From Advenella incenata (GTDB lineage Bacteria > Pseudomonadota > Gammaproteobacteria > Burkholderiales > Burkholderiaceae_B): a stretch of DNA of 64,000 bases. Below, piece by piece: positions 9,130 to 17,187 of this stretch. The translations under genes were made by a program, and so were the position numbers. Below the pieces are notes generated by a model. The model saw nothing but the letters and a program-made list of their open reading frames with translations, had not been told where the DNA came from and did no database searches. Where the stretch lies: NCBI RefSeq assembly GCF_004217095.1, contig NZ_SHKO01000001.1, positions 1,178,001-1,242,000 on the forward strand, written 5' to 3'. The stretch's first letter is position 1; each line of letters opens with the position of its first letter.

Positions 9130-9906
9130 ATGAAAAAACTTTTTGTTGCGGCAATGCTGGCTGCATTGTTACCGACAGTGGTGTCTGCGGCACCCGCCAA
9201 ACTGCGTCTGGGTATTGACCCCACGTTCGCGCCTTTTGAGTCGGTCAATCCACAAGGCGAGCTGGTTGGTATTGATGTTGATATGGGTAAATCCATCTGT
9301 AAGCGCATTGAAGCTGACTGCGAATGGATTCGCATGAATTTCGACGGCGTGATTCCAGCCCTGAAAGCCAAGAAAATAGATGGCATCCTGTCTGGGATGA
9401 CCATCACCAAAGAGCGCGAGAAGCAGGTTTTGTTTTCAGATGTGATGTACGCCAGCTCCACACGCCTGATGGTCCCGGCAAACAGTGAAGGGCTGGATAC
9501 GACTGCCGAGTCGCTCAAGGGTAAAACGGTAGGGGTTGTTCAGGGTACCACCCAGGCCGCCTATGCCGACAAGCATTGGAAAGGCAAGGGCATTAATCTG
9601 GTGTCCTACCAGAATGATGATCTGGCCAAGCAGGATCTGGCGCTGGGACGCGTTGACGCCACCCTGCAGGACGCTGCAGCCGCCACGATTTTCTTCGATA
9701 GCCCTGACGGCAAAAACTTTAAGCTGGTGGGCACGCCTGTGTCCGATGCAGAAGTCTTCGGCAACGGTAACGGCATCGGTCTGCGCAAGGACGATACCGA
9801 ATTGAAGGGTAAAATCGACAAGGCGCTGGCCGATATGAAAAAAGACGGCGAATACGCAACAATACTTGAAGCCTACAAAAAATACGGCATCAAGGAACAC
9901 GAATAA
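9130..9906 (+). CDS. Basic amino acid ABC transporter, periplasmic binding protein (ArgT/HisJ type)
   Basis: A 258-residue binding protein. The start is the ATG at 9130, preceded by AGGA; it opens a classical signal peptide (MKKLFVAAMLAALLPTVVSAA), whereas the longer open frame adds unrelated sequence. The mature part has LRLGIDPTFAPFES, GELVGIDVDMGKSICKR and the CEWIRMNFDGVIPALKAKKID segment of the lysine/arginine/ornithine/histidine-binding family. It feeds the downstream HisQ/HisM/HisP-like proteins. The gap to the permease genes holds a stable hairpin that may let the binding protein be made in excess over the membrane parts. Confidence 0.93.
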   Translation: MKKLFVAAMLAALLPTVVSAAPAKLRLGIDPTFAPFESVNPQGELVGIDVDMGKSICKRIEADCEWIRMNFDGVIPALKAKKIDGILSGMTITKEREKQVLFSDVMYASSTRLMVPANSEGLDTTAESLKGKTVGVVQGTTQAAYADKHWKGKGINLVSYQNDDLAKQDLALGRVDATLQDAAAATIFFDSPDGKNFKLVGTPVSDAEVFGNGNGIGLRKDDTELKGKIDKALADMKKDGEYATILEAYKKYGIKEHE

Positions 9907-9922
9907 GCGTGCCTGACCGGTG

Positions 9923-9957
9923 CTGCGCGGGCCGGCTCTATGCCGGTGGCCGCGCAG
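9923..9957 (+). terminator. Stem-loop after the binding-protein gene, probable partial terminator
   Basis: Arms CTGCGCGG and CCGCGCAG (9923-9930 and 9950-9957) enclose a second stem CCGGC/GCCGG, followed by TTTGCATTTTT. Position between an ABC binding protein and its permeases is typical of a partial terminator or mRNA-stabilising hairpin that lowers permease expression. Confidence 0.55.
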
Positions 9958-10084
9958 TTTGCATTTTTGGGCAGCCCGGCCTGCCCGCGCTGTGTGGTCG
10001 GCGCAATACAACGGCATGAGCCGTGCCGCCGACAGACAATTTGCATTATTACATTATTATTAATAACGATATTTAAGGAACCCG

Positions 10085-10771
10085 ATGCTGTACGGTTATG
10101 GATCCCAGATATGGGCCGGTACACTCGCAACCTGTCTGCTGACCCTGTTGACGCTGGTTTTTTCGATCATTATCGGGATGGTCGGGGCTTTGTGCAAGCT
10201 GTCTCCCAATCCGGTATTGCGCTGGACCTTCACCGGGTATACGACAGTGATCCGAAGTGTTCCCGATCTGGTGATCATGCTGCTGGTTTTCTATAATCTG
10301 CAGGAACTTATCAATGCCATTTGCACCTGGGCTGGCTGGCCGCAATACCAAATGGATGCGTTTTCGGCAGGGGTGACAACGCTCGCGTTCATCTATGGCG
10401 CTTATATGACAGAGACCTTTCGCGGGGCGATCCAGGCTGTGCCCAAAGGCCAGCTCGAAGCAGGCTATGCGACAGGCATGTCGCCAGTGACGGTGTTTCG
10501 CCTGATTCTGTTGCCGCAACTGATCCGCTTTGCCCTGCCTGGGCTGAACAATAACCTGCAGGTTATTATCAAGGCAACGGCCCTGGTTTCCATTATCGGT
10601 TTGCTCGATATTGTGACGGTCACGCAGCAGGCGGGACGCAGTACCCAGCAGCTGTTTTTCTTCAATCTGGTGGCCGCGGCCATTTATCTGTGCATGACGG
10701 CGGTCAGCCTGATCGTGCTGTCCTGGCTTAATCGACGCTATTCGGCCGGCGTGCGGGAGGTCCGGCTGTGA
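10085..10771 (+). CDS. hisQ: Histidine/lysine/arginine ABC transporter permease HisQ
   Basis: A 228-residue inner-membrane permease with about five hydrophobic segments. It begins MLYGYGSQIWAGTLATCLLTL as in HisQ/ArtQ proteins and carries the coupling-helix EAA loop AIQAVPKGQLEAGYATGMSPVTVFRLILLPQ near residues 118-150, which docks on the ATPase. A good ribosome site (AAGGA) lies nine bases before the ATG. Its stop overlaps the GTG start of the next permease, so the two are translationally coupled and should form a heterodimeric channel. Confidence 0.92.
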   Translation: MLYGYGSQIWAGTLATCLLTLLTLVFSIIIGMVGALCKLSPNPVLRWTFTGYTTVIRSVPDLVIMLLVFYNLQELINAICTWAGWPQYQMDAFSAGVTTLAFIYGAYMTETFRGAIQAVPKGQLEAGYATGMSPVTVFRLILLPQLIRFALPGLNNNLQVIIKATALVSIIGLLDIVTVTQQAGRSTQQLFFFNLVAAAIYLCMTAVSLIVLSWLNRRYSAGVREVRL

Positions 10772-11478
10772 GCGAGATCCTCGAGCGCTACTGGCAGGCC
10801 TATCTCGGGTTTGGTTTTCCCATGACGGGGCTGGCCATGACGATCTGGATATTGCTGCTGGCCGTGCTGTTTGGCACGGTACTGGCCATCCCCATGGCAA
10901 TCTGGCGCAGTTCGTCCAATCGCTGGGTCAGCATGCCGGTGCGGGTGTACACCTTTGTGTTTCGCGGCACGCCGCTTTACGTGCAGTTGCTGCTTGTCTA
11001 CACCGGCCTGTTCAGCCTGAGTGTGGTGCGTGGCACGCCATTGCTGGCCACGTTTTTCCGTGACGGTTTCAATTGTGTGATTCTTGCTTTCACAATCAAC
11101 ACCTGTGCCTATATGACAGAGGTGCTGGCGGGCGCAATTCGGGCCATTCCTCATGGCGAAATTGAAGCGGCGCAGGCTTTTGGCTTTTCCCGTTTCCGGT
11201 TGTACACAAAAATTATTCTGCCCTCCGCGTTCAGGCGTGCCCTGCCGTTTTACAGCAACGAGGTTATTCTGGTTCTGCATTCCACCTCGCTGGCATTTAC
11301 GGCAACGGTGCCCGAGTTGCTCAAGGTGGCGCGCGATGTCAATAGCGCCACGTTCAATTCTTTACCCGCCTTTGGCATTGCTGCCATCCTGTACGCCGTT
11401 CTGGCAATGGTGCTGGTTGCGCTGTTTCGCAAGGCAGAGAAAAAATGGCTCGGGTTTCTGAAACCCGCCGCTGTTTAA
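10768..11478 (+). CDS. hisM: Histidine/lysine/arginine ABC transporter permease HisM
   Basis: A 236-residue permease paired with HisQ. The start is a GTG overlapping the hisQ stop (GTGA). It has the FRGTPLYVQLLLVY motif of polar amino acid permeases (near residue 68) and an EAA loop AIRAIPHGEIEAAQAFGFSRFRLYTKIILPSAFR near residues 125-158. Five membrane segments are expected. The gene is followed 12 bases later by the ATPase gene. The set matches the enterobacterial hisJQMP order, which supports basic amino acids as substrate. Confidence 0.92.
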   Translation: MSEILERYWQAYLGFGFPMTGLAMTIWILLLAVLFGTVLAIPMAIWRSSSNRWVSMPVRVYTFVFRGTPLYVQLLLVYTGLFSLSVVRGTPLLATFFRDGFNCVILAFTINTCAYMTEVLAGAIRAIPHGEIEAAQAFGFSRFRLYTKIILPSAFRRALPFYSNEVILVLHSTSLAFTATVPELLKVARDVNSATFNSLPAFGIAAILYAVLAMVLVALFRKAEKKWLGFLKPAAV

Positions 11479-11490
11479 CAGGTCATTACC

Positions 11491-12255
11491 ATGGAAAATT
11501 TACGCGTCCAGGATATTCACAAACGTTTCGGCAACAACGAGGTGCTCAAGGGCGTGTCGTTGCTGGCCAATAAGGGCGATGTGATCAGTATTATCGGCTC
11601 CAGCGGTTCGGGCAAAAGCACGCTGCTGCGCTGTATCAATTTTCTGGAAACGCCCGATTCGGGCAAAATATTCATTCATGGCCAAGAGCTGCGCACCGTT
11701 CAGCGCAAGGGTACGCTGGTGCCGGCTGACCGCCGCCAATTGCAATATATGCGCACCCGGCTGTCCATGGTGTTCCAGCATTTCAATCTGTGGTCGCACA
11801 TGACTGTGCAGGAGAACATTACAGCCGCGCCGGTCAATGTTCTGGGCCTGTCGCGTCAAGAAGCGCTTGCCAGGGCGGAAAGCAATCTGCTCAAGGTCGG
11901 GCTGAGCCTGGATACCTTGAAAAAGTACCCTGTGCACCTGTCGGGCGGGCAGCAGCAACGGGTGGCGATCGCACGCGCACTGGCGCTGGAGCCTGAGGTC
12001 ATGCTGTTTGATGAACCCACTTCGGCTCTGGATCCGGAGCTGGTTGGAGAAGTGCTGCGCGTGATGCAGAAACTGGCCGAGGAGGGGCGTACCATGATCA
12101 TCGTGACACACGAGATGGCGTTTGCCCGCCAGGTGTCCAGTCATGTCATGTTTTTACATCAGGGTGTGGTCGAAGAAGAGGGTGCCCCTGGCGAGGTTCT
12201 GGCCAAACCCAAAAGCGCGCGGCTGGCTACCTTTCTGGCAGGAAATCTCAAGTAG
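11491..12255 (+). CDS. hisP: Histidine/lysine/arginine ABC transporter ATP-binding protein HisP
   Basis: A 254-residue ATPase strikingly like enterobacterial HisP. Visible are Walker A GSSGSGKST (about residues 37-45), the Q-loop in [17 protein letters not shown], the signature [15 protein letters not shown] (about residue 150), Walker [15 protein letters not shown] and the switch His in IVTHEMAFARQVSSHV. The DPELVGEVLRVMQKLAEEG and FLHQGVVEEEG stretches are diagnostic for the His/Arg branch. It energises HisQM. Last gene of the operon; a small GCCCG/CGGGC stem about 14 bases after the stop lacks a good U-run. Confidence 0.94.
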   Translation: MENLRVQDIHKRFGNNEVLKGVSLLANKGDVISIIGSSGSGKSTLLRCINFLETPDSGKIFIHGQELRTVQRKGTLVPADRRQLQYMRTRLSMVFQHFNLWSHMTVQENITAAPVNVLGLSRQEALARAESNLLKVGLSLDTLKKYPVHLSGGQQQRVAIARALALEPEVMLFDEPTSALDPELVGEVLRVMQKLAEEGRTMIIVTHEMAFARQVSSHVMFLHQGVVEEEGAPGEVLAKPKSARLATFLAGNLK

Positions 12256-12432
12256 AAAAAGACGATCGGCCCGGTTTTTCGGGCGCCTCTGGCCAGTAGC
12301 CGGGTGAGGTGTCCTAAGTTGATTTACGTGTTATAAAGGCGCCGTTTTTTTGCCCGATGAGCAATAGCGCGCGATAAAGTCATATTTTCCAGAACCGCTG
12401 CAGTTACATTGTTTACCTGCAACTAGTGTACA

Positions 12433-12461
12433 TTGGGTGGGTTACAGGCCGTTTATATTAT
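12433..12461 (+). promoter_or_regulatory. Candidate sigma-70 promoter of the glycan cluster
   Basis: TTGGGT at 12433-12438 and TATTAT at 12456-12461 are separated by 17 bases in an AT-rich 270-bp gap upstream of the first glycosyltransferase. The fit is reasonable, but other AT-rich hexamers in the same stretch could serve instead. Confidence 0.35.
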
Positions 12462-12505
12462 TAAATGTAATTTGGAATAGCAGTACGCATTCCCCTGAAG
12501 TCCTG

Positions 12506-12522
12506 TTCTCTCTAAGAGAGAG
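12506..12522 (+). promoter_or_regulatory. Hairpin covering the ribosome site of the first glycosyltransferase
   Basis: CTCTC (12508-12512) can pair with GAGAG (12516-12520) around a TAA loop, extended by flanking T-A and T-G pairs. The GAGAG arm is the only Shine-Dalgarno-like sequence before the ATG at 12528. A fold would mask it, suggesting translational control or simply a weak stem. Confidence 0.35.
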
Positions 12523-12527
12523 TCTGT

Positions 12528-13463
12528 ATGCAACGTGTCAATATCATTATCCCAACGTTCAACCGTTCCGGGTTAATTGCAGGTGCAGTGGACGCCGCCC
12601 TGGGTCAGAGCTACCCGAACAAACAGATCACGATCATCGACGATGCATCTACCGATGATACGCGTCGCAAGCTGCAACCCTATTTTGATCACCCGGACTT
12701 TGTCTATGTTCGTCTTGCGCGCAATATGCATACGGCGCAGGCCAAGAACGTCGGCATAGCGCTATCAATGGCAGATGCCATTACCTTTCATGACTCCGAC
12801 GATCGACCGGCACCAGACAAAGTGCTGATGCAGGCGCGCACCCTTTTCAATACCCTTGTGGTTGCCGACAGTAGCATGAATTGGGCATCGTTCGAATATG
12901 AGCCGCAGCAGGCGCTGCCGGTTTCACTGGTTCTCACAGAACACGAATTGATCCGGTGGGATGGATCGCGTTTGACCGCGCAACATGCCCTGAGCCTTGT
13001 TGACGATTTTTTCCCGAATATGCAGGGCGGATCAGGACAGTCTGGTGACTGGATCCTGATCAATGCCGGTCTTTTCCGTGCCCAGGTGTTTGTTCGTCAC
13101 GGTGGCTATCGCAACAGTATCGAAGAAGACAGGGATATGCGCAACAGGCTGATGATGGCGGGCGAAGTGCTGCATCTGCTACCCCAGGTTCTGCTGAGTA
13201 AATTCGAATATGATGATTCGCTGACGGTGGCAGAGGCGTCCAATTATCACAGCGAACGCCGCCAGGTGGATCGCGCGGCGATCTGGGCGGATATTGCAGC
13301 ATGGCGCCGAACCGGACAGGTGGTACCGCAGCCCATTGAACTGCCTGATTTACAAATCGATTTTATTTCCAATCCGGCCTTGGTTGGCGTTTCTGAAGCG
13401 ATGATGACCCCTGCGACACGGGAACGTCTGCAACGGCAATTGCAAGCCGCAGCCACATCATGA
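12528..13463 (+). CDS. Glycosyltransferase family 2
   Basis: A 311-residue cytoplasmic glycosyltransferase with a GT-A fold. The N-terminus is the classical GT2 start (VNIIIPTFNRSGLIAGAVDAAL pattern), followed by ITIIDDASTDDT near residue 37 and a DxD-type FHDSDDRPAPDK near residue 88 for metal and nucleotide-sugar binding. EEDRDMRNRLM near residue 200 may supply the catalytic acid. No membrane segment is seen. It is the first gene of the cluster and overlaps the next gene (ATGA), so it probably adds one sugar to the same product. Donor and acceptor are unknown. Confidence 0.88.
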   Translation: MQRVNIIIPTFNRSGLIAGAVDAALGQSYPNKQITIIDDASTDDTRRKLQPYFDHPDFVYVRLARNMHTAQAKNVGIALSMADAITFHDSDDRPAPDKVLMQARTLFNTLVVADSSMNWASFEYEPQQALPVSLVLTEHELIRWDGSRLTAQHALSLVDDFFPNMQGGSGQSGDWILINAGLFRAQVFVRHGGYRNSIEEDRDMRNRLMMAGEVLHLLPQVLLSKFEYDDSLTVAEASNYHSERRQVDRAAIWADIAAWRRTGQVVPQPIELPDLQIDFISNPALVGVSEAMMTPATRERLQRQLQAAATS

Positions 13464-14554
13464 TGCGCCTGAAGATCGCCATTGTTGATGGGTTCTGTCC
13501 GCGCCCCTATGAGGGGCAGACATGGGAGCACGAGGCCATGGGCGGGACAGAGCTGACAGCGGCGCGTGTGGCTGAAGCGCTTGCGGCCGATCATGATCTG
13601 GTGGTGCTGCAGCACTGTCGAGAGCAGGTGACATGCAGTGCGCAAGGAGTGCGCTATGTGCCTGGCGGCGATTGGCGCAAGCTGGCGGCGCAGCGCAATT
13701 TTGACGTTGTCATTATTATTAATTCGCTCAAACTGCTCGCACTGTGGCACAAGCATGCCCCTGCGCAAACCCGCCTTATTTTGTGGCGACACAATTTTAT
13801 GGGTGCTACGCATAAGGATACAGCGAACCTGTTGGCCGAAACCAATGCGCAGATGATTTGCGTTTCGCACAGCCACAGGCGCCATTCGATGGCGGCACTG
13901 GGCATCGCAGAATCGTCAGACGTCGCGGCCCGGATCGGCGTGATATATAACCCCGTGGTGACTGCGCCGATTCAAGGCGAACCGGTGCTGCCGGGCAGCG
14001 TGGATGTTGACCAGTTATTGTTCGCCAGTTCGCCCCACAAGGGAATGGATCAGGTGCTGGACAACTTCACGCAATTGCGGGAACGGATCCCGCAACTATC
14101 ATTGCTGGTCTGTAACCCGGGCTATCTTGAGCGTTCGGCGCCGTACTGTGATGGCGTACACTATACCGGTAAGCTGCGGCCTGCCCAGGTGCATGGGCAT
14201 ATGCGCCGCAGCCTGTGCCTGTTCAATGCCCAGAGCACCTTTGCCGAAACCTTCGGCCTGGTTTTTGCCGAGGCTCACAGTGTGGGTACTCCCGTCGTGG
14301 CGCAGCGCGGTTTGGGCGCCGTGGACGAGGTAGTGGGCGCAGGAGATGGGCAGGCGCTGGACGTGAACGATACCCAGGCTGTGCACGACGTGATTATGCG
14401 CTGGCGCGGCGGCCTGCGACCGCAACTGTCGATGAATCCGGCGTTCGCCCTTGAAACGATCAAAACCGAGTGGCTGAGCCTACTCGATTCGAATATGCTC
14501 GCACCTGAAACGCGCCGGTCACAAACGGGGAGGATATCCTTTGCTATACCCTGA
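13460..14554 (+). CDS. Glycosyltransferase family 4-type (GT-B fold)
   Basis: A 364-residue GT-B-type glycosyltransferase. The N-terminal domain opens with LKIAIVDGF and contains MGGTELTAARVAEALA, the glycine-rich acceptor-side loop. The C-terminal donor domain has FASSPHKGMDQVLDNF (near residue 190) and the E-x7-E nucleotide-sugar motif in TFAETFGLVFAEAHSVGTPVV (near residue 258). It overlaps the preceding GT2 gene by four bases and the following gene by 14 bases, so the three are tightly coupled. No transmembrane segment. Its sugar specificity cannot be read from the sequence. Confidence 0.87.
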   Translation: MMRLKIAIVDGFCPRPYEGQTWEHEAMGGTELTAARVAEALAADHDLVVLQHCREQVTCSAQGVRYVPGGDWRKLAAQRNFDVVIIINSLKLLALWHKHAPAQTRLILWRHNFMGATHKDTANLLAETNAQMICVSHSHRRHSMAALGIAESSDVAARIGVIYNPVVTAPIQGEPVLPGSVDVDQLLFASSPHKGMDQVLDNFTQLRERIPQLSLLVCNPGYLERSAPYCDGVHYTGKLRPAQVHGHMRRSLCLFNAQSTFAETFGLVFAEAHSVGTPVVAQRGLGAVDEVVGAGDGQALDVNDTQAVHDVIMRWRGGLRPQLSMNPAFALETIKTEWLSLLDSNMLAPETRRSQTGRISFAIP

Positions 14555-15725
14555 TGCATTCAATCTTGATGACCCCATTCTGTCCAGCCTGCCGCAACTT
14601 GAGCAGGCGTTGTATGCCAGGGCGGCAGATGTGGACGCACAGGGCCTGGGTCTGGACACCGAAATGGCCATGTTGCGCAGCGCCGGTTTGCTGGCCGCGT
14701 GTGCGCCATACGCGTACGGCGGTAAAGGGCTTGGCTGCGAGCACGATACGCATGCGGCGCTGGCCGCCTTTGCGGTATTGCGCGTGCTGGGGCGAGCGAC
14801 GCTGTCGGTGGCGCGCCTTTACGAAGGGCACATGAATGCGGTAAAACTGGTGGTGCTGTACGGTAGCCCGGAGCAGAAAGCCCGGTGGCTGCCCCTGATA
14901 CTTGCAGGCCAGTTGTGGGGCGTGTGGGGGGCAGATGGTAAAACACCCCTGAGCGCAACATTGGCGGCGGACGCACCGGCACACATGCCAAGATATGTCC
15001 TGCACGGACAGAAAGCATTTGCCTCGGGGCTGGGCCTGCTGGATCAGGCCATCGTGACGTTCAATAAGGGGGCCGAGGGTGTCGTGCTGGCATTGGTGGA
15101 TGTCAGTGAGCAGCGGCGACAAGACAAGTCGGCCTGGCAGGTCTCCGGCATGAAAGCAACCTGGTCCGGCGTCTATGATTTTGAGGGCGTGCAGATTGAT
15201 GCCTGCGCCCTGATCGGCAAGCCGGGCGATTATGTGAAAGAACCCTATTTCGAGGGCGGCATATGGCGCTATTGCGCCGCTCACCACGGTGCTGCCGAGC
15301 AGATTGTGCGGCTCTGGCGCACCCGGCTGGAGCAAAAGGGGCGGGCCGAGGATCCGATACAACTGACTCGCCTTGCCCGGGCACGTGCCCGACTGCTGGC
15401 TGTTTACTGCCTGCTGCGAGACGTATGCCTGCAGGCAGAGACCTGTCATCGTGAAGACGGGCAAGGCAATATCAATGAAGATGACCGGCATTCTGCGGTG
15501 GAGATGGCGCTTCTGGGCCGGGAAATGACCGAAGAGATGGCGGTGGTATTGATGAACGACGCCAGGAAAGCGCTGGGCGTGGAGGCCCATTTGCCGCAAT
15601 CGGATATGGAAAGAATCTGCCGGGATTTGTCCATGTACCTGCGCCAGGCAGGCCCGGACGGCAAGCTGCTCAATGCCGGCCGCCTCTATTTGGTTCAGGC
15701 CGAAGAAAGGACGCGCTTATGGTAA
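14541..15725 (+). CDS. Acyl-CoA dehydrogenase-like flavoprotein in glycan cluster
   Basis: A 394-residue protein of the acyl-CoA dehydrogenase fold. The start is a TTG at 14541 with a strong GGGGAGG ribosome site seven bases upstream, inside the 3' end of the glycosyltransferase gene. Family features: an N-terminal helical part with MLRSAGLLAACAPYAYGGKGLG (about residues 46-67), a middle beta domain with LWGVWGADGKTPLSA and KAFASGLGLLDQAIV (about residues 125-175), and a helical C-terminal domain. No CoA-metabolism genes are nearby. The same superfamily includes flavin-dependent amino-sugar N-oxygenases of antibiotic pathways, so a role in sugar or acyl-chain modification is possible. Function unproven. 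Confidence 0.8.
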   Translation: MLYPDAFNLDDPILSSLPQLEQALYARAADVDAQGLGLDTEMAMLRSAGLLAACAPYAYGGKGLGCEHDTHAALAAFAVLRVLGRATLSVARLYEGHMNAVKLVVLYGSPEQKARWLPLILAGQLWGVWGADGKTPLSATLAADAPAHMPRYVLHGQKAFASGLGLLDQAIVTFNKGAEGVVLALVDVSEQRRQDKSAWQVSGMKATWSGVYDFEGVQIDACALIGKPGDYVKEPYFEGGIWRYCAAHHGAAEQIVRLWRTRLEQKGRAEDPIQLTRLARARARLLAVYCLLRDVCLQAETCHREDGQGNINEDDRHSAVEMALLGREMTEEMAVVLMNDARKALGVEAHLPQSDMERICRDLSMYLRQAGPDGKLLNAGRLYLVQAEERTRLW

Positions 15726-17053
15726 CTCCCATGCATCGGGGCCGCTTGCTGGTTCAGGCAGAGCAGGCGCCGGCGATTTCTCTACAAGCACTGGCAGGGC
15801 GCGCCAATATACTGGTTTTGACTCCCCATCCGGACGATGAAACGCTGGGGTGTGCCCAGGCCATTGCCGCTGCCTGCGATCAGGGGCGCAAGGTGATTGT
15901 TGTCGCGGTCACCAATGGCAATCTGTCTCATCCTCAATCGCAGCGCTACCCCAAGGCCGCGCTTGCAGCGCTGCGAAAGCAGGAATGTATCGAGGCCCTG
16001 GATGTCCTGGGTGGCGTTGGCGTGGTGCCTGTGTTTATGGACTACGATGACCAGTGCGCCCCACATGCGGTGGCCGAGCAGGTAAAGTGTGTTGAGCGTC
16101 TGGAGCAATGGGTACGTGAGTATGAGATCACTGCCATATGGACGACCTGGGAGCAGGACCCTCATTGTGACCATCAGCGCGTTGCCCGGCTGGGAGAATT
16201 GCTGCTAGCGCGTCAGCCGCAACTCACGCTGTTCAAGTATCCCATATGGGGTCGCTTCCTGCCCGAGGCACAGGCCGTTGAAGGCACTCTGTATCAATTT
16301 ACCGGAAGGGGTGAGGGAGACCGCGACCGCAAGGCGCGTGCGATCGATTGCTACCGTTCCCAAACGACAACGCTTATTGACGATGATCCGCAAGGCTTTG
16401 TGATGGCGCCTGAGACCCGGGCGCATTTTCTGGAGACACCTGAACTCTTTATTTCATATGACATACCGGCGCGCAGGCTGGAGTTTGATGCCCTGTACAT
16501 GACCGATCCTGACCCGTGGCAGTTTCTTACGTCGGAATACGAGAAAAACAAATATGCGGCAACGTTGTCTGCCCTGCCTCAGTCTCACTATCAGTGTGCA
16601 GTCGAAGCGGGCTGCTCCATTGGCGTACTGACCGAAAGATTGTCCGCGTGTTGTGACCAGGTGATCGGGCTGGATATATCGAGCGTGGCCATTGATTTGG
16701 CACGCTCCCGCAACCGACACATCCCGCAGATTCAGTTCCGGCAAGCGCAATTGCCTGAGGCGTGGCCAGACGAATCCGCAGATCTGATAGTGCTCTCGGA
16801 AATTCTTTATTTTCTGGATCACGCGCAGATCGATCAACTGGCAGCGCAAATGGCACGCAGTTGGCAAAAAAATGGCGATTGTATCGTGGTTAATTTTTCC
16901 GGAGATACCCGCCAGGCATTGCAGGGCGAGCAGGCGTCGACGATATTCTGCGAGGCCATCAGCCGTTACGCCCGCATCGAATGTATTTCGAGCCAGCGCC
17001 ATGAGAAATATAGCCTGATGGTGCTCACCAGGGTTGGCGGCAACGACGAGTAG
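15719..17053 (+). CDS. Fused PIG-L (LmbE) deacetylase and NodS-like SAM methyltransferase
   Basis: A 444-residue two-domain protein. Residues about 30-245 are a PIG-L/LmbE zinc deacetylase: PHPDDE at 36-41 and DPHCDH at 147-152 supply the metal site and catalytic Asp. Residues about 260-444 resemble NodS methyltransferases: DPWQFLTSEYEKNKYA at 265-280, the SAM-binding glycine motif EAGCSIGVLTERL at 296-308, LDIS near 318-321 and LIVLSEILYFLD near 356-367. Such fusions suggest removal of an N-acetyl group from a sugar followed by N-methylation of the freed amine. The start overlaps the previous stop by seven bases. Known: PIG-L and NodS chemistry. Inferred: the actual substrate. Confidence 0.87.
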   Translation: MVTPMHRGRLLVQAEQAPAISLQALAGRANILVLTPHPDDETLGCAQAIAAACDQGRKVIVVAVTNGNLSHPQSQRYPKAALAALRKQECIEALDVLGGVGVVPVFMDYDDQCAPHAVAEQVKCVERLEQWVREYEITAIWTTWEQDPHCDHQRVARLGELLLARQPQLTLFKYPIWGRFLPEAQAVEGTLYQFTGRGEGDRDRKARAIDCYRSQTTTLIDDDPQGFVMAPETRAHFLETPELFISYDIPARRLEFDALYMTDPDPWQFLTSEYEKNKYAATLSALPQSHYQCAVEAGCSIGVLTERLSACCDQVIGLDISSVAIDLARSRNRHIPQIQFRQAQLPEAWPDESADLIVLSEILYFLDHAQIDQLAAQMARSWQKNGDCIVVNFSGDTRQALQGEQASTIFCEAISRYARIECISSQRHEKYSLMVLTRVGGNDE

Positions 17054-17187
17054 CAATGGTCTGGCAAAGGCCAGGGCGGTTGCACAGGCTGCCATGCAGT
17101 CAGCGTCGCGCCATGCGCGCAGACGAATTATAAGATGGGAACGACAGCGGTCGATTTCGCATTGATTACGAATTATCTGGAAAAAAT

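Noticed and set aside
12269-12284. GCCCG/CGGGC stem after hisP as a terminator
   Set aside because: Only five pairs, no U-run after the stem; the T-run lies in the loop.
14544-15599. 351-codon minus-strand frame opposite the acyl-CoA-dehydrogenase-like gene
   Set aside because: His/Gln/Arg-rich shadow translation; the plus-strand gene has a good ribosome site, overlaps and family motifs.
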